Source: Glycine soja (taxonomy: Eukaryota; Streptophyta; Magnoliopsida; Fabales; Fabaceae). Taken from it: a DNA stretch of 64,000 bases. Below, one piece after another: positions 22,950-38,153 of the stretch. Location of the stretch: contig NC_041005.1 of NCBI RefSeq assembly GCF_004193775.1, positions 16,091,865-16,155,864 on the forward strand, in the 5' to 3' direction. A model generated the notes under the pieces. It was not told the DNA's origin. It worked only from the letters and a program-made list of their open reading frames with translations, and ran no database searches. How positions within the stretch are numbered: position 1 is the first letter of the stretch; every line of letters begins with the position of its first letter. The translations under genes and the position numbers were made by a program.

Positions 22950-24546
22950 TTCCCTTCGGCATGGAAAAACACCTTGTTCTCAAGGTGACAATCACTCTTT
23001 AACAGCTCCCAATCTTCCCATGATGTATCATCTGGTGTTAATCCTTCCCATTGCACAAGGACTTGCAACTTTGGTTCAGTATCAAAAGATTGCCAACGTG
23101 TGCTTAATATCACCAAAGGAGTAAGGACTGGTTGATTATCAATGCTCTTTACTGGTAACGGTAATGGGGTGATAGCAATGTCTTTAGAATGATGAAAGGG
23201 TTTAAGTAAGGAGCAGTGGAACACCGAATAAATTCAGGCTTTTGGGGGTAATTGGAGCTTATAAGCAATAGTCCCAATTTGTTCCAATACCTAATATGGA
23301 CCAAAGTATCTCTTAGCAAGCTTAACGTTATCTGTTGAGTGCTCTGGAATCGAAAATATCGATGAGGTCGTAAATGGACCAGGACCCAATCCCTTTCTTT
23401 ATAATTGACTTCACGACAATTGTTATCAGCATAATGCTTCATGATCTCTTAAGCCTTTAGAAGTTTCTTATGGAGCTCCCTGAATACTGCTTCTTGATTC
23501 GGCAGAAAATCATCAACGGCCGCCACATTCGATGTTCCGACAACATACTGAGAAATGGTGAAAGGTTTCTTACCAAAAGTCACCTCATAAGGTGATAGGC
23601 CTAATCCTGAATGTTTAGAAGTATTGTGTGACCACTCTGCATAATTTAAAAATTTTCCCCATGTTGAAGGTCATTTATGCACGAAGGTCCTGAGATATTG
23701 TTCAATGACATAGTTGGCTACCTCGGTTTGTCCATCGGACTAAGGATGATAAGCGAAACTCATGTGTAGCTGAGTTCCACTAAGCCGAAATAACTTTTTC
23801 CAAAATCGGCTGATGAAAATAGGGTCTCTGTCGGAAACCATGCTTCGAGGCATGCCATGGAGTTTTCCAACAATATCCATGAAAAAGGATGCTACTGTGA
23901 GTGAAGTATGGTTTGGAGTCAACATGCCCAAATGTATCCCCTTCGAAAAGTGATCCACAACAACCAAAATCGTGTTGTGTCCCCGATACAGTGGTAACCC
24001 AACAATAAAATCCAATCAAAGATCCTCCCACTGTCGGAGAGGCACGGGTAAGGGACAGAGGAGTCTTGCTGGTCTACGTGCCTCATATTTGGTATGCTGA
24101 CAATCCAAACGAATGGTAATGAATTGTTGTACGTCCTTGTGGATGCCTGACCACACAAAGTTCTCATTGATCCTTGCCATGGTCTTGGCTATCCCTATAT
24201 GACCCACTGTCGGAGATGAGTGGAATTCTGCTAATAATGAAGTAATGAAAGGAAAAGTATTGGGTAACCAGATGCGACCCTTATGTAAGATTAAATCTTG
24301 AGTAAGTTTATGCTCTGGGTAAGCTGTTGGGTTTGCCGCAATAGCTTGACGCAAAGTGGTGTAATGAGGATCAGTGTGTAATTGGCGTTTGAGTTCTTCC
24401 AGAAAGGTGAAGCAGGGAATTGATAAAGAGAGAAGGGTACCAGGGGATATTTCCAGTATCCTTGACAAGGCATCTGCAACAACGTTGGATGAGCCCGAAT
24501 GGTAGTGGATCGTATAATCATAACCCATCAGCCTTGCGAGGTACAT
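22859..24546 (-). pseudogene. Integrase and chromodomain of the Reina-like element (broken)
   Basis: Reading from 24546 down: an RNase H tail (YHSGSSNVVADALSR, near 24480), an integrase zinc-binding region (HSSPTVGHIGIAKTMARI, then a C-x2-C partner), then the integrase core in changed frames (DFIVGLP, VVVDHFSKGIHLGML, SDRDPIFISRFWKKLF; 23740-24015). A chromodomain-like C-terminus follows at 22860-23220 (VQWEGLTPDDTSWEDW). Integrase inserts element DNA and the chromodomain would steer it to marked chromatin. At least three frame changes or stops separate the parts, so no functional enzyme is made. Confidence 0.8.
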
Positions 24547-24724
24547 CTGTTACTCCGGTGTTTGTATCACTTGGGTCATGAGTTCTTTAAGGCTATTGTG
24601 ATTTGTGAATATCATAAATGAATGCCCCAATAAGTATTGGTGTCATTTCTTCACAACTGTCGGTATTGTGAAAAGCTCCGGGATGTAGGTTGAGGCATAA
24701 AGTAGCTTAAGGCTGAAAGATTTA

Positions 24725-27350
24725 CTAAAAAAATGTGATGGGGTGGCCCTGTTGTGATAACACGGCACCCATGCTGACACCCGATGCATCTATCTCAAGA
24801 ACAAAGGGCAATTCAAAATTCGGGACCGAGAGGACTGGTGTCGTCGTTATAACACCTTTTAAATTAGTGAAGGCAACTTGAGCTTCCTTGGACCAAACAA
24901 ATTTGTCCTTCATCAACAATTTGTTCAGAGGGGCTGGTATGGTGGCGTAGCCTTTGATGAAACGTCGATAAAATCCCGTAAGTCCCAAAAAACCTTGCAA
25001 TGCCCTTTAAGACTGTGGGGCGGGCCACTGAAGAATAGCCTAAACCTTGGTCGAGATTGGTTCCACACCATGAGCTGACACCATGTGCCCCAAGTATTCG
25101 ACCTAGGTCTGAGCAAAAGAACACTTGGAGAGCTTGAGGAAAAATTGTCCTTCGAGTAATAGATGGAAAGCAATTTTCAAATGAGAGACATGGTCTTTGT
25201 ATATACATCTGTATATCAAAATATCATCAAAGAACACGACGATAAATTGACGAAGATGTGTCCGAAAAAGCGTGTTCATAATCACCTGAAACAAAGAAGG
25301 GGTATTGCAAAGCCTGAAAGGCATGACCTAAAACTCATAATGGCCATGGTGAGTTCTGAAGGTAGTCTTTTGGATATCTTCTTCATTCATCAGAATTTGG
25401 TGGTAGCCTTGTAAGAGATCGAGTTTGGAAAACCAGTGTGCACCACCCAGTTCATCAAGGAGCTCATCAATTGTCAGAATGGGAAAATGGTCCTTGATGG
25501 TTATCGCGTTGAGGGCGCAATAATCTGCACAAAACTGCCATGTGTCATTGCGCTTCTTAACCAGAAGAATAGGAGAGGAAAATGGGCTGGTATTGGGTTT
25601 GATGACACCAGTGCGTAATATGGTTTCAACCTGATGTTCAATTTCCTTTTTCTGAAAGTGGGGGTACCTATAAGGATGAACATTGACAGGTTCAGCTGTG
25701 GGAATGAGGTGGATATTGTGATTGGTTGGGCAAGATGGAGGTAGTGTTGTAGGAGTTCGGAATAGGTTGGCAAACTGGGTGATGAGATTTGAGATTTTGG
25801 GTGGTAAGGACAGGGATGAAGTTTGGGTTCAAGGAAGGTCTCTGGAAATAATTCGAAGATGAAAAAATTGACTGGCATTATCGGTTTTGATTAGGCATCG
25901 TAGTTGTGGGGTTGAGATGGCATGAAGGCTGGAGTCCATGTCTCCCTTCAGTTCAATAAGGTGGCCCTCTCGAATGAATTTCATGGTCAAATCGTTGTAG
26001 TCCGTTAGAATAAGACCAAGCGATTTAAGCCATTGCACACCCAGAACCACGTTTGTGCCGCAAAGAGGTAAAACATGCAAGTCGTCTAAGAAGAGCATGC
26101 TCTGAATGGTCACTGCAACATTCTTACAAAGGAGATTGCACTGGAGCTGGTGATCGTTGCCCACCATGACCCGTAGCGGGGTAGTGGGTTTGGCTGTGAA
26201 GCCCAAGGCTCGAACCAACGATTCCTTGATGAAATCATGTGTGCTACCTCCGTCAATTAATATATGCACCGGATTCTCACAAATATGTCCCAGTAATCAT
26301 AGTGTTTCGGGGGCCAAGTGGCTCGAGAGTGTGTGTAGGTTGATTTGGGTTGGAGCCGGGTCAGTTGTTCCCCATGGTTCCGCGGGGTGGGTTCAAAAGG
26401 GGAACTTCTGGCGAAACATCATCATCTTCATCCGCAATCAAAAGGAAGGCTCTAAAAGCACAACGATGGCCACGATGGAACTTCTCATCACAGTTAAAGC
26501 AGAGGCCACGTTCCCTACACGAAGCTATCTCATTAGGAGTTAAGCGTTTGACTTGAATAGGGGGTGGTTTTGGTGGTGAAGGGAGCAATGGTGGAAGAGG
26601 GGGTGGTCCTGCTAAAGTGGCAGGTGGCGGTGCAGGGGAAAAGGATGAATGGCCATGCAGTGACCTACGAAGGTCAAGGAACTTTTCCTCCTGCAGGCAT
26701 GCCAACCCCGCGGCCTGAGCTAACATCAAAGGTTGTAGGGCTTGGACCTTGCCACGTATCTCACAGGTCAGTCCCAAGACAAAACAACTCAAAAGGAATA
26801 GTGGTGGAAGATCAGTAATGCAATTTGTGAGGGTCTTAAACTCAGATAAATACGTGTTCATCGTTCCTTGCTGCGTCAATTTAAGCAACACGCTGGTGGG
26901 GTCATCATATTAGGAAGGGGCAAAGTGAGCCTGAAGAGCTTGTAAAAAGATTGGCCAGGAGGTGAGTTGGCCATTGCTAGCCATCCACTAGAACCAAGGC
27001 AAGGCGGGGCCTTCCATGGAGAATGAGGCAAGGGTAAGGTGGTCAGAGTCAGGGGTCGAGTGATACTCGAAGAATTGATTAATTTTGAAGATCCACCTAA
27101 GAGGTTCATACCCATCAAACTTTGGGGCTTCAAGTTTCATACGAGGGGTATGAGGGGCAATTGGGTTTTGTGGTGGGGTGGTCAAGGTGAACGGTGAGTG
27201 AGGTTGGGTTTCGAGGTTGGCCATTTTTTGTAAAAGCTCATCCAGCTTCAAGGACATCGTATTTTGGGTGGCTATGAGGGATAGTTGATTTGAGGTGAGC
27301 CGAGCAATGGCTTCCTCAATCCTATCCATGTTGGATTTTGAGCGGGTGGA
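24725..27350 (-). pseudogene. Gag, protease, reverse transcriptase and RNase H of the Reina-like element (broken)
   Basis: From 27350 down: gag (LEAPKFDGYEPLRWIFKINQFF, here cut at 20 residues in meaning; near 27130), a second gag part with the zinc knuckle CFNCDEKFHRGHRC near 26500, and a retropepsin-like protease with LIDGGSTHDFI near 26265. The reverse transcriptase follows (FILLVKKRN-type region about 25560, MPFRLCNTPSLFQ near 25320 and FFDDILIY at about 25235, where plants usually have YDD or IDD). Next come FLGLTGFYRRFIKGYA (24990) and an RNase H start with EIDASGVSMGAVL. Frameshifts lie near 26890-26990 and within 25000-25800. Confidence 0.8.
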
Positions 27351-27380
27351 ATTGGCCATAGAGGACAACAAGAGCACCAA

Positions 27381-27721
27381 TGTTAGGAGCACAAACAGTT
27401 AAGCACTAGAATTCGAGGTCTAGGCTACTTCCAAGAAGAAGAGAAGGGAAGGTATGATTCTCATTAAGCTTGTTTGCCTTATTACATTGGTGAGCTATTT
27501 ATAAGTAGCTATTTGAGGTGCTATGACACTCAAATCCTTGAATAACAGAATTCTAACAAAATCCTAATAATAGAATGCAGGTATAATGGTGAGTGGTAGA
27601 CAACTTGTCGCAATTGCCAGCTCAGTAGATTTTACACAAAATCTTGAAGATATTTTAGTGGTGTTGTGATTCTTTTGGGTCTCGATTTGTGTTCTTCCCC
27701 TGTAAGTTCTTCTTCCTATCA
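27381..27721 (-). repeat. 5' LTR of the Reina-like element
   Basis: 341 bp, TG...CA ends; followed on the plus strand by the CCAAC duplication. The internal DNA next to it, read on the minus strand, starts TTGGTGCTCTTGTTG, a candidate primer site that I cannot assign to a tRNA. Confidence 0.9.
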
Positions 27722-27726
27722 CCAAC

Positions 27727-29863
<2,137 letters not shown>

Positions 29864-30678
29864 TTATGGAAACACCTCATCAGATTCCAAAGAAGTTGTT
29901 AATTTATTCACTCCAGGCACTTTGTTCACCATGGCTAACGAGTTGCTCACGTGATGCGATATTTGAAGCAATTTCTTCTCAATTCTGTCCTTCACACGTC
30001 CTTTGTTGTACGCAAAGCCATTGAGGCACGTGTACAAGTTGGTCATTTCTTCACTCAGTAGAGTCTGCAAGTCATGATGCTACTTTGACCCTATGGTGCT
30101 CTTGATGGAGAGATCACTGATGGTGGCTTTGAGCTCAATAATGCTTCTGCCACATCTATGGTGGCTCGAATTGACCGGATCACCTACGCCACGTCTTGAT
30201 TAAGACCGGCCCGGTCCTCGAAGCACACCATCGCCTTCACCCGCTTTGGTTCACCATCGTCACCATCATAGAAACTCATCGTCGCCTCGTCACACTCTCC
30301 CGAAAATGGCCACGTCTCCGAGCAAACTGAACTCGACTCACCGCTTCTCGAGGAGGACAACGAGTCCCTGAGCACCATGTCATATGATTCCCTCTCTTTC
30401 ATGCTTTCTCCTGACACTAACAGCGTGTGATCCAATGTTGCTCTTTCTCCCTGAAGTGGTGGATCAGATTCGAAAAGGGAGTGTAAGGGGGTGACATGGA
30501 AGGAGGGGAGGGGAGGGGGAAAAGGTTTGGGTTGAGGTATGTGGAGGGAGAGGAACGAACACAAGGGAGTAAAAAGTTGAAAACAAAAAATACGCATGGA
30601 GAGGAACGGACGCGAGGAGAGGAAATGAGAGGAAAGGACTACGAGAGTGAGTGGAATCACAAGAAAATAAAGTTCCAA
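29864..30678 (-). pseudogene. GC-richer fragment resembling captured host-gene sequence
   Basis: Unlike the AT-rich surroundings, 30060-30560 is GC-richer and its minus strand holds open frames with normal composition. One (30678-30184) includes KERESYDMVLRDSLSSSRSG, SVCSETWPFSGECDEATMSF and VKAMVCFEDRAGLNQDVA. After a stop and frame change another (30070-29864) includes SEEMTNLYTCLNGFAYNKG and KKLLQISHHVSNSLAMVNKV. I do not recognise the family. Position just inside a CACTA terminus (30896) suggests transposon capture of a gene piece, which these elements are known to do. Function cannot be stated. Confidence 0.4.
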
Positions 30679-30689
30679 TCATGACGGTT

Positions 30690-30896
30690 TCTTTGTAAAA
30701 CCGACGTTGAGGATCTAATTTCAAGGACGATTTTGACAAAAAATCGTCTTCGAAAAGATGTTTTAAAGATAGTTTTGCAACAATCATCCTTGAAAAGTTG
30801 AAATTATTTACAAAAAATGTCACCACTACCTAAACGACGATGGCTTTTCAACAATCGTCTTTAAATATGCGTCATAAAAAACTTTTTTTAGTAGTG
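30690..30896 (-). mobile_element. CACTA transposon end with subterminal repeats
   Basis: The plus strand ends TTTTTTTAGTAGTG at 30896; its complement starts CACTACTAAAAAAAG, a typical legume CACTA terminus. Inward lie paired strings ACGACGATGG / AACAATCGTC and GACGATTTTTTG / AAAAATCGTC that form subterminal hairpins. A similar subterminal pattern starts at 21364, so 21364-30896 may be one element, but the left terminus is not intact. Confidence 0.6.
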
Positions 30897-32700
30897 ATGT
30901 CAGCCAAAAAGCATAGTCAGTGTTAGCCAAAAATAGCCTTGGCTGACATCATACAAAAAGTCTTGAATGAAAAAATCTTAGTCGACATTGGTGAAAAACA
31001 ACCCATGTTGATGTCGACCATAAAAACCTTGGTCACCCCTTGTTGCAAGCGTTGAGTGAGAGAGAGAGGGTGATGAGCAAGAACAAGAGTGAGAGTAAGC
31101 ATCTCCTAATTTTTTTTTAAAATTATTTATTTTTTGAGAGAATTTGAAATCCCATTATTTTTAGTTTATCAAAATGATTCATAAAGATATCAAAAATTCA
31201 ATTTCCTTTCAAATATTCTATCCAAATAAATTATTTTACCATGAATCATTCGAAATTCCTTAAAAAAATGAATTATCTTGTTAAATTGCTCCATCCAAAC
31301 ACACTATTACATTTCTTTTCCTTTATTTTTCTTCACTTAAGAGGCTGACATTTGAATTCAAAATGAAAAATTGAAAACTCAAACGTGACTAATAATAAAA
31401 AAAACAACTAAGAAATATAAAACATAGAAGAGACGTTAGATGTAAAATGAATCAATGATGGTTTGAGATGGATGCACAAGTAAAAAGTATAGTCCCGGTG
31501 AATTTTCAATTAGATAAAGTTAATTATCAAATTTAACTCAATCTATTTTAAAGTTTCCTTCTCCTTAAGTCAAATAGAATTTTTCGAAGGTTAATTACAA
31601 AGATTTTTTTAAAGCTTTTTAAAAATAAATTTTTGATCTTTCAATTTTTATCTATCCTTTATTATTATTATAAATTGCATGATAAGCAAATACACTACCA
31701 AAAAAATAACTAAAAATGATTTTAAATTTTAAAATTATAAAATTATCAAGCAATTCTAATTTGAGAAAAAGGTTTTTTATTTATTTATTTTGATTTCAAA
31801 TTTAAAATAAATTTTAAAATCCAAAAAGTAAAATTTACTATCGAGTTATGAATCTAAGCTGGGAATGGTTTTCTTACCGAGAAGAAAAATGTTATTTGCA
31901 CAACACCATAGGAGTGTTAATAATACACTCTTAAGTCTTAACCTCGATCACTCTTTTTAACTGAGTTATAATTTTTTTTAAGTGACACTTGTTAAATAAA
32001 AACAACTCGTAATTTTTTTATAGTGTTTAATAAATTTGAGTTAATAATAAAATATGTATTAAAAAGAGTTGGTAAAATAATTTTTACATATTTTTCTTTC
32101 ATTAAACGTCTCTCTGTCCTATGCTTTTTCAAATGCGAAATGTAAAACAACATCAAAATGATAAAAAATGTCTACACGACTTACCATATTTATTTCGACT
32201 ATTTTTTACTAAATAAGTAATAAAAAAAATCATGTAACAATATAGAGTGATTTTAAATTTTTTTACTTACCATGAATTATTTTTGTCACCTAGAATAACA
32301 GAATATACCACCTTAAATAAAATTTTGTGCTTATTTTTTGTCGTGCAGCGAGAGACACTATTTTTGTCTTGTTTTTTTTTACATTAATTATTTCTACAAC
32401 ATATGTAAAAAATCACTAAGGATTGTGTTATCTTAGTAGGAAAAAACAAGCATGTATATAGTTTTAAAATCACTCTCCTTTGATACATAGTTTTTTTTAT
32501 TACTTGTTTCTTAAAAGAAAATCATTCATTTCTTGCAACAAAAAATTCCTCCTTTCTTGAGTTTCTTCAAAAAGACATAAAGGAAAAAATTCCTGCATTA
32601 GTTAAAAAATATAAAGTTGCATACTCACAGTCTCACAGTCACATCAACGTAGCATGTTCACAACAATATTATCCCTCTTCACACATTCCATGCATGTTCC
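30897..32700. other. AT-rich intergenic DNA with a small inverted repeat
   Basis: GATGTCAGCCA at 30897 is matched by TGGCTGACATC about 40 bp later, and GTCGACATTG-like strings follow (30980-31020), again a CACTA-like subterminal style. From 31060 on the DNA is AT-rich with no recognisable gene. Confidence 0.4.
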
Positions 32701-33512
32701 TCTACGAATGACACTAAACCCCAAATTCTTTCAACAAAATGACCCATCTATCCCTCGCAACCTTTCTCATTCCCAACCCATCCAGATCGCACCACGTATC
32801 CCCACTTCTGACGTGGCAAAATCAAGATAGCAGATCGAAAACACAGTATCTCGGTGGCACTCTCATAAATAAACCGAAAAGCCAAGGGCACGCTCGTCAA
32901 AGAGAAAATTCAGAGTCGCGTTCGTACGCTAATCGAAAATAGAATCGCGAGTGTGACACTCAGTGAGCACCACTTCTAGCTCACGCCTCGCACATTTACA
33001 TTTCATATCATTTCTATTTGCAACTTCTGAAACCTTTTGCCAGAGAGTTTAGGATTTCTCTCGATTGTTTCTGCAACAATGGGAAGAGGAAGAAGCGAAA
33101 CGTTTCTACACGAAGAAGATGAACGAGGTGAAAAACAACAACAAGAACAACAACAAACTCACTTTATTACACTTGTTAATAATGTGATTTTTTTTCGTTT
33201 TCGTTTTTTTTTCTCGGTTGCGAATCTCGATTCTGGTTTTGCGTTTTTCAGACAAAATCCGAAAAAAAGGAAAAATCAAAGAATTGTAACCTCCGAAGTT
33301 GACGACGATGATGACGACGGTGGTAACACTATGAACTACTCAATCATCTTGTTCATTTATTGCTCTCTTCGTTGTTTCTCTCTTTCTCTCTCTCTTACAC
33401 ACATGCACGCAGAGAGTAGTAACAGTGTTAGTATTCAGCCAAAAAAAAAACTAACTTGGAAGTAAAGATTCCGGAAAAAGTAAGAATGTTAGTGAGTTCT
33501 TTCGGTAAAAGA

Positions 33513-33736
33513 TCTTAGCAGCATCATGATAGTTAGTTAGATTAGTTAGTTAGCTGGTTTGTTAGGTTAGTTAAGACTTCTGTTGTAACTACCTATCAAG
33601 CTTCTCCAACAAGCTTTTCATCCCCTTGTATATATATACTTCTGCTACAATTCAATAAAGCTTGAGATGTAGTTTTGATCATCTTAAACATTTTCATTTC
33701 ACATTTTCTGCTACATGGCCAAATACATCTTTGATA
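33513..33736 (+). repeat. 5' LTR of the copia element
   Basis: Contains TATATATATAC near 33630 and AATAAAGC near 33653, plausible TATA and poly(A) signals. Direct repeat of 38154-38379. Confidence 0.95.
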
Positions 33737-33819
33737 TGGTATCAAAGCTCTTCCAATGAAGAGCTCTGCTGCGCACTCACCTTATCTTTCATCCTTCTAT
33801 CAACTCTAAATCATTCGTC

Positions 33820-36800
33820 ATGAATGAAGCCACACTCAGTAACATGGAGAGCTACCTGTACCTGCATCCGAGTGAGAACCCAACCATTGCCCTCGTCTCT
33901 CTAGTTCTGGATGCAACTAATTACCATTCATGGAGCAGGTCCATGATCATTGCGTTAAGCGCCAAGAATAAAGTGGAATTTGTAGATGGAAGCGCGCTTG
34001 AACCATTGAAGACTGATAGAACGTATGAAGTGTGGCGTCGATGTAACAACATGGTAGTTTCTTGGATTGTACACTCAGTAGCAACCTTTATCAGGCAAAG
34101 CATATTATGGATGGACAAAGCTGAAGAAATATGGCGCAATTTTAAGTCGCGATACTCACAGGGAGGCCTTTTGCGAATTTCTGATCTCTAACAAGAAGCA
34201 TCAACAATGAAGCAAGGCGCACTCTCAATTACAAAGTACTTCACTCGACTACGAGTAATTTGGGATGAAATCGAGAATTTTAGACCTGGTCCAACTTGCT
34301 CCTGCAACATTAGATGTTCTTGCTCCGCGCTCGCCATTATCGCACAACGAAAGCTTGAAGATCGTGACATGCAGTTCTTGCATGGACTGAACGAGCAGTA
34401 TGGAAATATCAGATCACATGTGCTTCTTATGGATCCAATACCCGCAATTTCGAAGATCTTTTCATATGTGGCGCAGCAGGAATGTCAATTGTTAGGTAAC
34501 GTTTCTTCGAATCTTAATCTCGAATCTAGAGATATCTCCATCAATGCCGCGAAAGCTGTTTGCGATTTCTGCGGACGAACTGCTCATATGGAAAACGTCT
34601 GCTATAAGAAGCATGGGATGCCGCTCAATTACGATGGAAAAAGCAGAAATAATAACGTGAGGTATGGAAAAACATGCACTCACTGCGATAAGGTCGGACA
34701 CACCATTGACGTCTGCTACAAGAAGCATGGCTACCTGCCGGGATACAAGACCTTCAAATGAAGACCAACCGCAAATAATGTGGTGGCAGTGGATAGCAAA
34801 GCCACGGATGATCAAAATCAACATCACGAGTCCCAAGATATTATTCGTTTTTCTCCAGAGCAGTACAAAGCCCTACTCGCCTTAATCCAACAGCCATCTA
34901 CCGGAAACGCAGCTCCTAACCAGTCACAGACCAAACAGGTTGCCTCCATCTCTTCATATTCCACTGATACAACATCAAACCCAGGTATGTCTCCATCCCT
35001 TAGTACTCAAACAACCACCTCCTGGATATTAGATTCAGGAGCTACAGATCACGTGACATGTTCACTAAGTAACCTTCATTCCTATAATCGTATCAATCCC
35101 GTCATGGTGAAACTTCCAAACGGCCAACATGTCTACGCCAACCATTCGGGAGTGGTGCACCTTTCGACATCCATAACCTTACTTGATGTTCGCTATATAC
35201 CTATATTCGCCTTTAATCTTATTTCCATTTCCAAACTTGTATCCTCCACTAACTACACTCTAATCTTTTCTTCTACATCATGTACCTTGCAGGATATGAG
35301 CAATCGTGTGAAGATTGGTACAGTTGAAGTGAGACACGACCTCTACCAGCTCACGCCAGACCAAATAATCTCTAAAACCATATGTTCTACTATCGTTCAT
35401 CCTAAATGTAATATCATCCCTATAGACCTTTGGCACTTCCAAATGGGCCATCCATCATCTGAAAGGTTACAATGCATGCAATCCTACTATCCTCTTTTAC
35501 GAAATAACAAGAATTTTACATGTAATACGTGTCATTATGCAAAACACAGAAAGCTACATTTTCCTTCTAGCAATTCATATGCATCCCACAGTTTTGATTT
35601 GTTGCATATAGATATATGGGGACCATGTTCGAAACTCTCTATGCATGGTCATCGATATTTTCTGATGATTGTTGATGATCACTCGCGATTCACATGGACC
35701 CATCTCATGCATACGAAAGCTGAAACTCGACATATCATCATAAACTTCATTGCATCCATTGAAACTCAATTTGATAGCAAAGTGAAAATCATAAGAAGTG
35801 ATAATGGACCTGAGTTTCTCATGCATGATTTTTATGCTTCAAAAGGAATCATCCATCAAACCTCATGTGTCGAAACCCTTGAACAAAATGGCATTGTAGA
35901 GCGCAAGCATCAACATCTTCTCAATGTCACACGCGCTCTTCTATTTCAGGCAAGCCTACCACCCAGCTTTTGGTGCTACGCTTTGCCTCATGCTACATCC
36001 TTAATCAATTGCATTCCCACTCCATTTTTGCACAACATTTCGCCCTATGAGAAACTCCATGGGCGTCCATGTGATATATCTAATCTTCGTGTGTTTGGCT
36101 GCTTGTGTTACAGTAACACTCTTAAAGCACATCGATAAAAGCTCGATCCTAGAGCACACCCATGCATCTTCATCGGTTTTAAATCGCATACTAAGGGATA
36201 TCTAGTCTATGATCTTTATTCTCATAGCATTAATTCTTCACGAAACATCATATTTTATGAAAATCACTTCCCACATTTTCCCGAAACACAACATTCGAAC
36301 CTCACTTCTACAGTTTCAGCTCCGGGATCATTCTCCGGCGATCATTTCGACCCACCAGCTGAAACCATACACACACTCCCCATAGTCCAAAACCTCCCTA
36401 CTCAAGTTGAACCTTCTTCCCCACATCTTCGTCGATCCACACGACCAAAACATGCACCAACATACCTTCAGGATTATCATAGTGATCTCACTTCACTCAC
36501 TGCCAGCACTTCAACTATTGTTCGTTATCCTCTAAGCTCGGTCTTATTGTATTCACGTCTTTCACCATCACATTGACATTTTGTCATGTCCATCTCCTCA
36601 ACCACTGAACCTTCCTCCTATGCTGAAGCTTCCTGTCATGACTGCTGGATTAAGGCAATGCAGGCTGAGTTACACGCTCTCCAACTGAACAATACTTGGA
36701 CTCTCACTACTCTTCCTCCTCACAAAACTGCCATTGGTTGCCGTTGGATATATAAAATCAAATATCATGCTGATGGGTCCATAGAAAGGTACAAAGCTCG

Positions 36801-38124
36801 CTTAGTTGCAAAGGGTTATACACAAATGGAAGGATTGGATTATCTTGATACATTCTCTCCGGTCGCAAAGCTTACCACTGTTCGTCTTCTACTGGCATTA
36901 GCTGCTCTTCATCAATGGCATTTACGACAACTCGACGTCAATAGCGCTTTTCTTCATGGAGAGCTCACTGAAGAAGTCTACATGCAAGTTCCCCCAGGGC
37001 TTTCAGTCGAGAACCCTAATCTTGTTTGTCGTCTTCAACGTTCTCTATACGGGCTCAAGCAAGCTAGTTGACAGTGGTTCACCAGATTATCAAGCTTTCT
37101 CGTTTTCCATGGTTTTCGACAATCTGCTTTTGATCACTCCCTTTTTCTGCGATTCGCTGGTAACATCACCACAGTTCTTTTAGTTTACGTTGATGATATC
37201 ATTTTGACAGGTAATAGCATTGATGAAATTCAAAGTATCACTGCGCTTCTTGATCAAGCATTCAAGATAAAGGACCTTGGCAACTTAAAATTCTTCCTTG
37301 GACTTGAAATTGCTCGTACCTCACAAGGTATTCATCTATGTCAACGCAAATATACTCTGGATATTCTCTCTGACTCAGGCATGCTTGGTTCTCGTCCACA
37401 TTCCACTCCTATGGACTACTCCACAAAGTTACAAGCTACATCAAGGACTCCTCTACCAGTTGATGCTTCTTCTTCCTATCGAAGGCTGGTTGGCAGGCTC
37501 ATTTATCTCACTAATACGCGTCCCGATATTGCATATGTTGTCCAACAACTTAGCCAATACATGTCCAACCCTACTACCACTCACGATCAGGCTGCTTTTC
37601 GCATCTTACGCTACCTTAAGGGCACACCAGGATCAGGCCTCTTCTTCGCGGCCACAGGAACACCTCAGCTTCGAGCTTTCAGTGACTCCGATTGGGCAGG
37701 ATGTCGAGACTCAAGGCGTTCAATCACTGGGTTCTCCGTCTACTTCAGTTCTTCACTAATATCTTGGCAATCAAAGAAGCAATCCACAGTTTCCAGCAGA
37801 TCTTCCGAAGCTGAGTATCGAGCCTTAGCATCTACCACTTGCGAGCTACAATGGCTAACATATGTCCTTCAAGACTTTCGTGTCTCTTTTAAACAACTAG
37901 CTACCCTTTATTGTGATAACCAATCCGCTATTCAAATCGCGACCAATCCAGTATTCCACGAACGTACCAAACATATCGAAATTGATTGCCACATCGTTCG
38001 GCAAAAGGTCAATTCCGGTCTCATTAAGCTCCTACCTGTTTCTTCTTCGAAGCAACTCGCCGACATCTTCACTAAGGCTTTGTCTCCAGCTGTTTTCAAG
38101 GTCTTTGTAACAAGCTGGGAATGA
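33820..38124 (+). pseudogene. Copia gag-pol polyprotein, single frame with five internal stops
   Basis: One frame runs from ATG 33820 to a stop at 38122-38124. Gag covers 33850-34760, with two zinc knuckles, CDFCGRTAHMENVC near 34563 and CTHCDKVGHTIDVC near 34676. The protease motif ILDSGATDHV is at 35026. The GAG-pre-integrase region has HFQMGHPSSERL and CNTCHYAKHRKL; the integrase core starts at DLLHIDIWGP and includes IIRSDNGPEF and EQNGIVERKHQ. The reverse transcriptase has [20 protein letters not shown] and, after 37180, VYVDDIIL. RNase H has SDSDWAGCRDSRRSITGF, SSRSSEAEYRAL and a KHIEIDCHIVR tail. Stops are at 34189, 34759, 36136, 36574 and 37069; there is no frameshift. Most stops fit CGA-to-TGA or CAA-to-TAA changes. 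The copy is inactive unless helped in trans. Confidence 0.9.
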
Positions 38125-38153
38125 TGAATATCCATTCCCAGCTTGCGGGGGAC

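Larger units (their letters stand above)
22604..27721 (-). mobile_element. Complete but decayed Ty3/gypsy chromovirus (Reina-like), 5118 bp
   Basis: Two LTRs (22604-22949 and 27381-27721) begin TGTTAGGAGC and end CTTCCTATCA, and the element is flanked by CCAAC at 22599-22603 and 27722-27726, a perfect 5-bp target duplication. Domain order on the minus strand is gag, protease, reverse transcriptase, RNase H, integrase and chromodomain. Short LTRs (~345 bp), ~5 kb length and a C-terminal chromodomain fit the Reina lineage. The two LTRs differ by roughly 15 substitutions plus three indels, so the insertion is older than the copia at 33513. Several stops and frameshifts break the polyprotein. Confidence 0.9.

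Noticed and set aside
33037..33465. 142-codon continuous frame as a single-exon gene
   Set aside because: It reads through clear intron-like T-rich stretches with donor and acceptor sites; treated as three exons of the SPT6-like locus instead.
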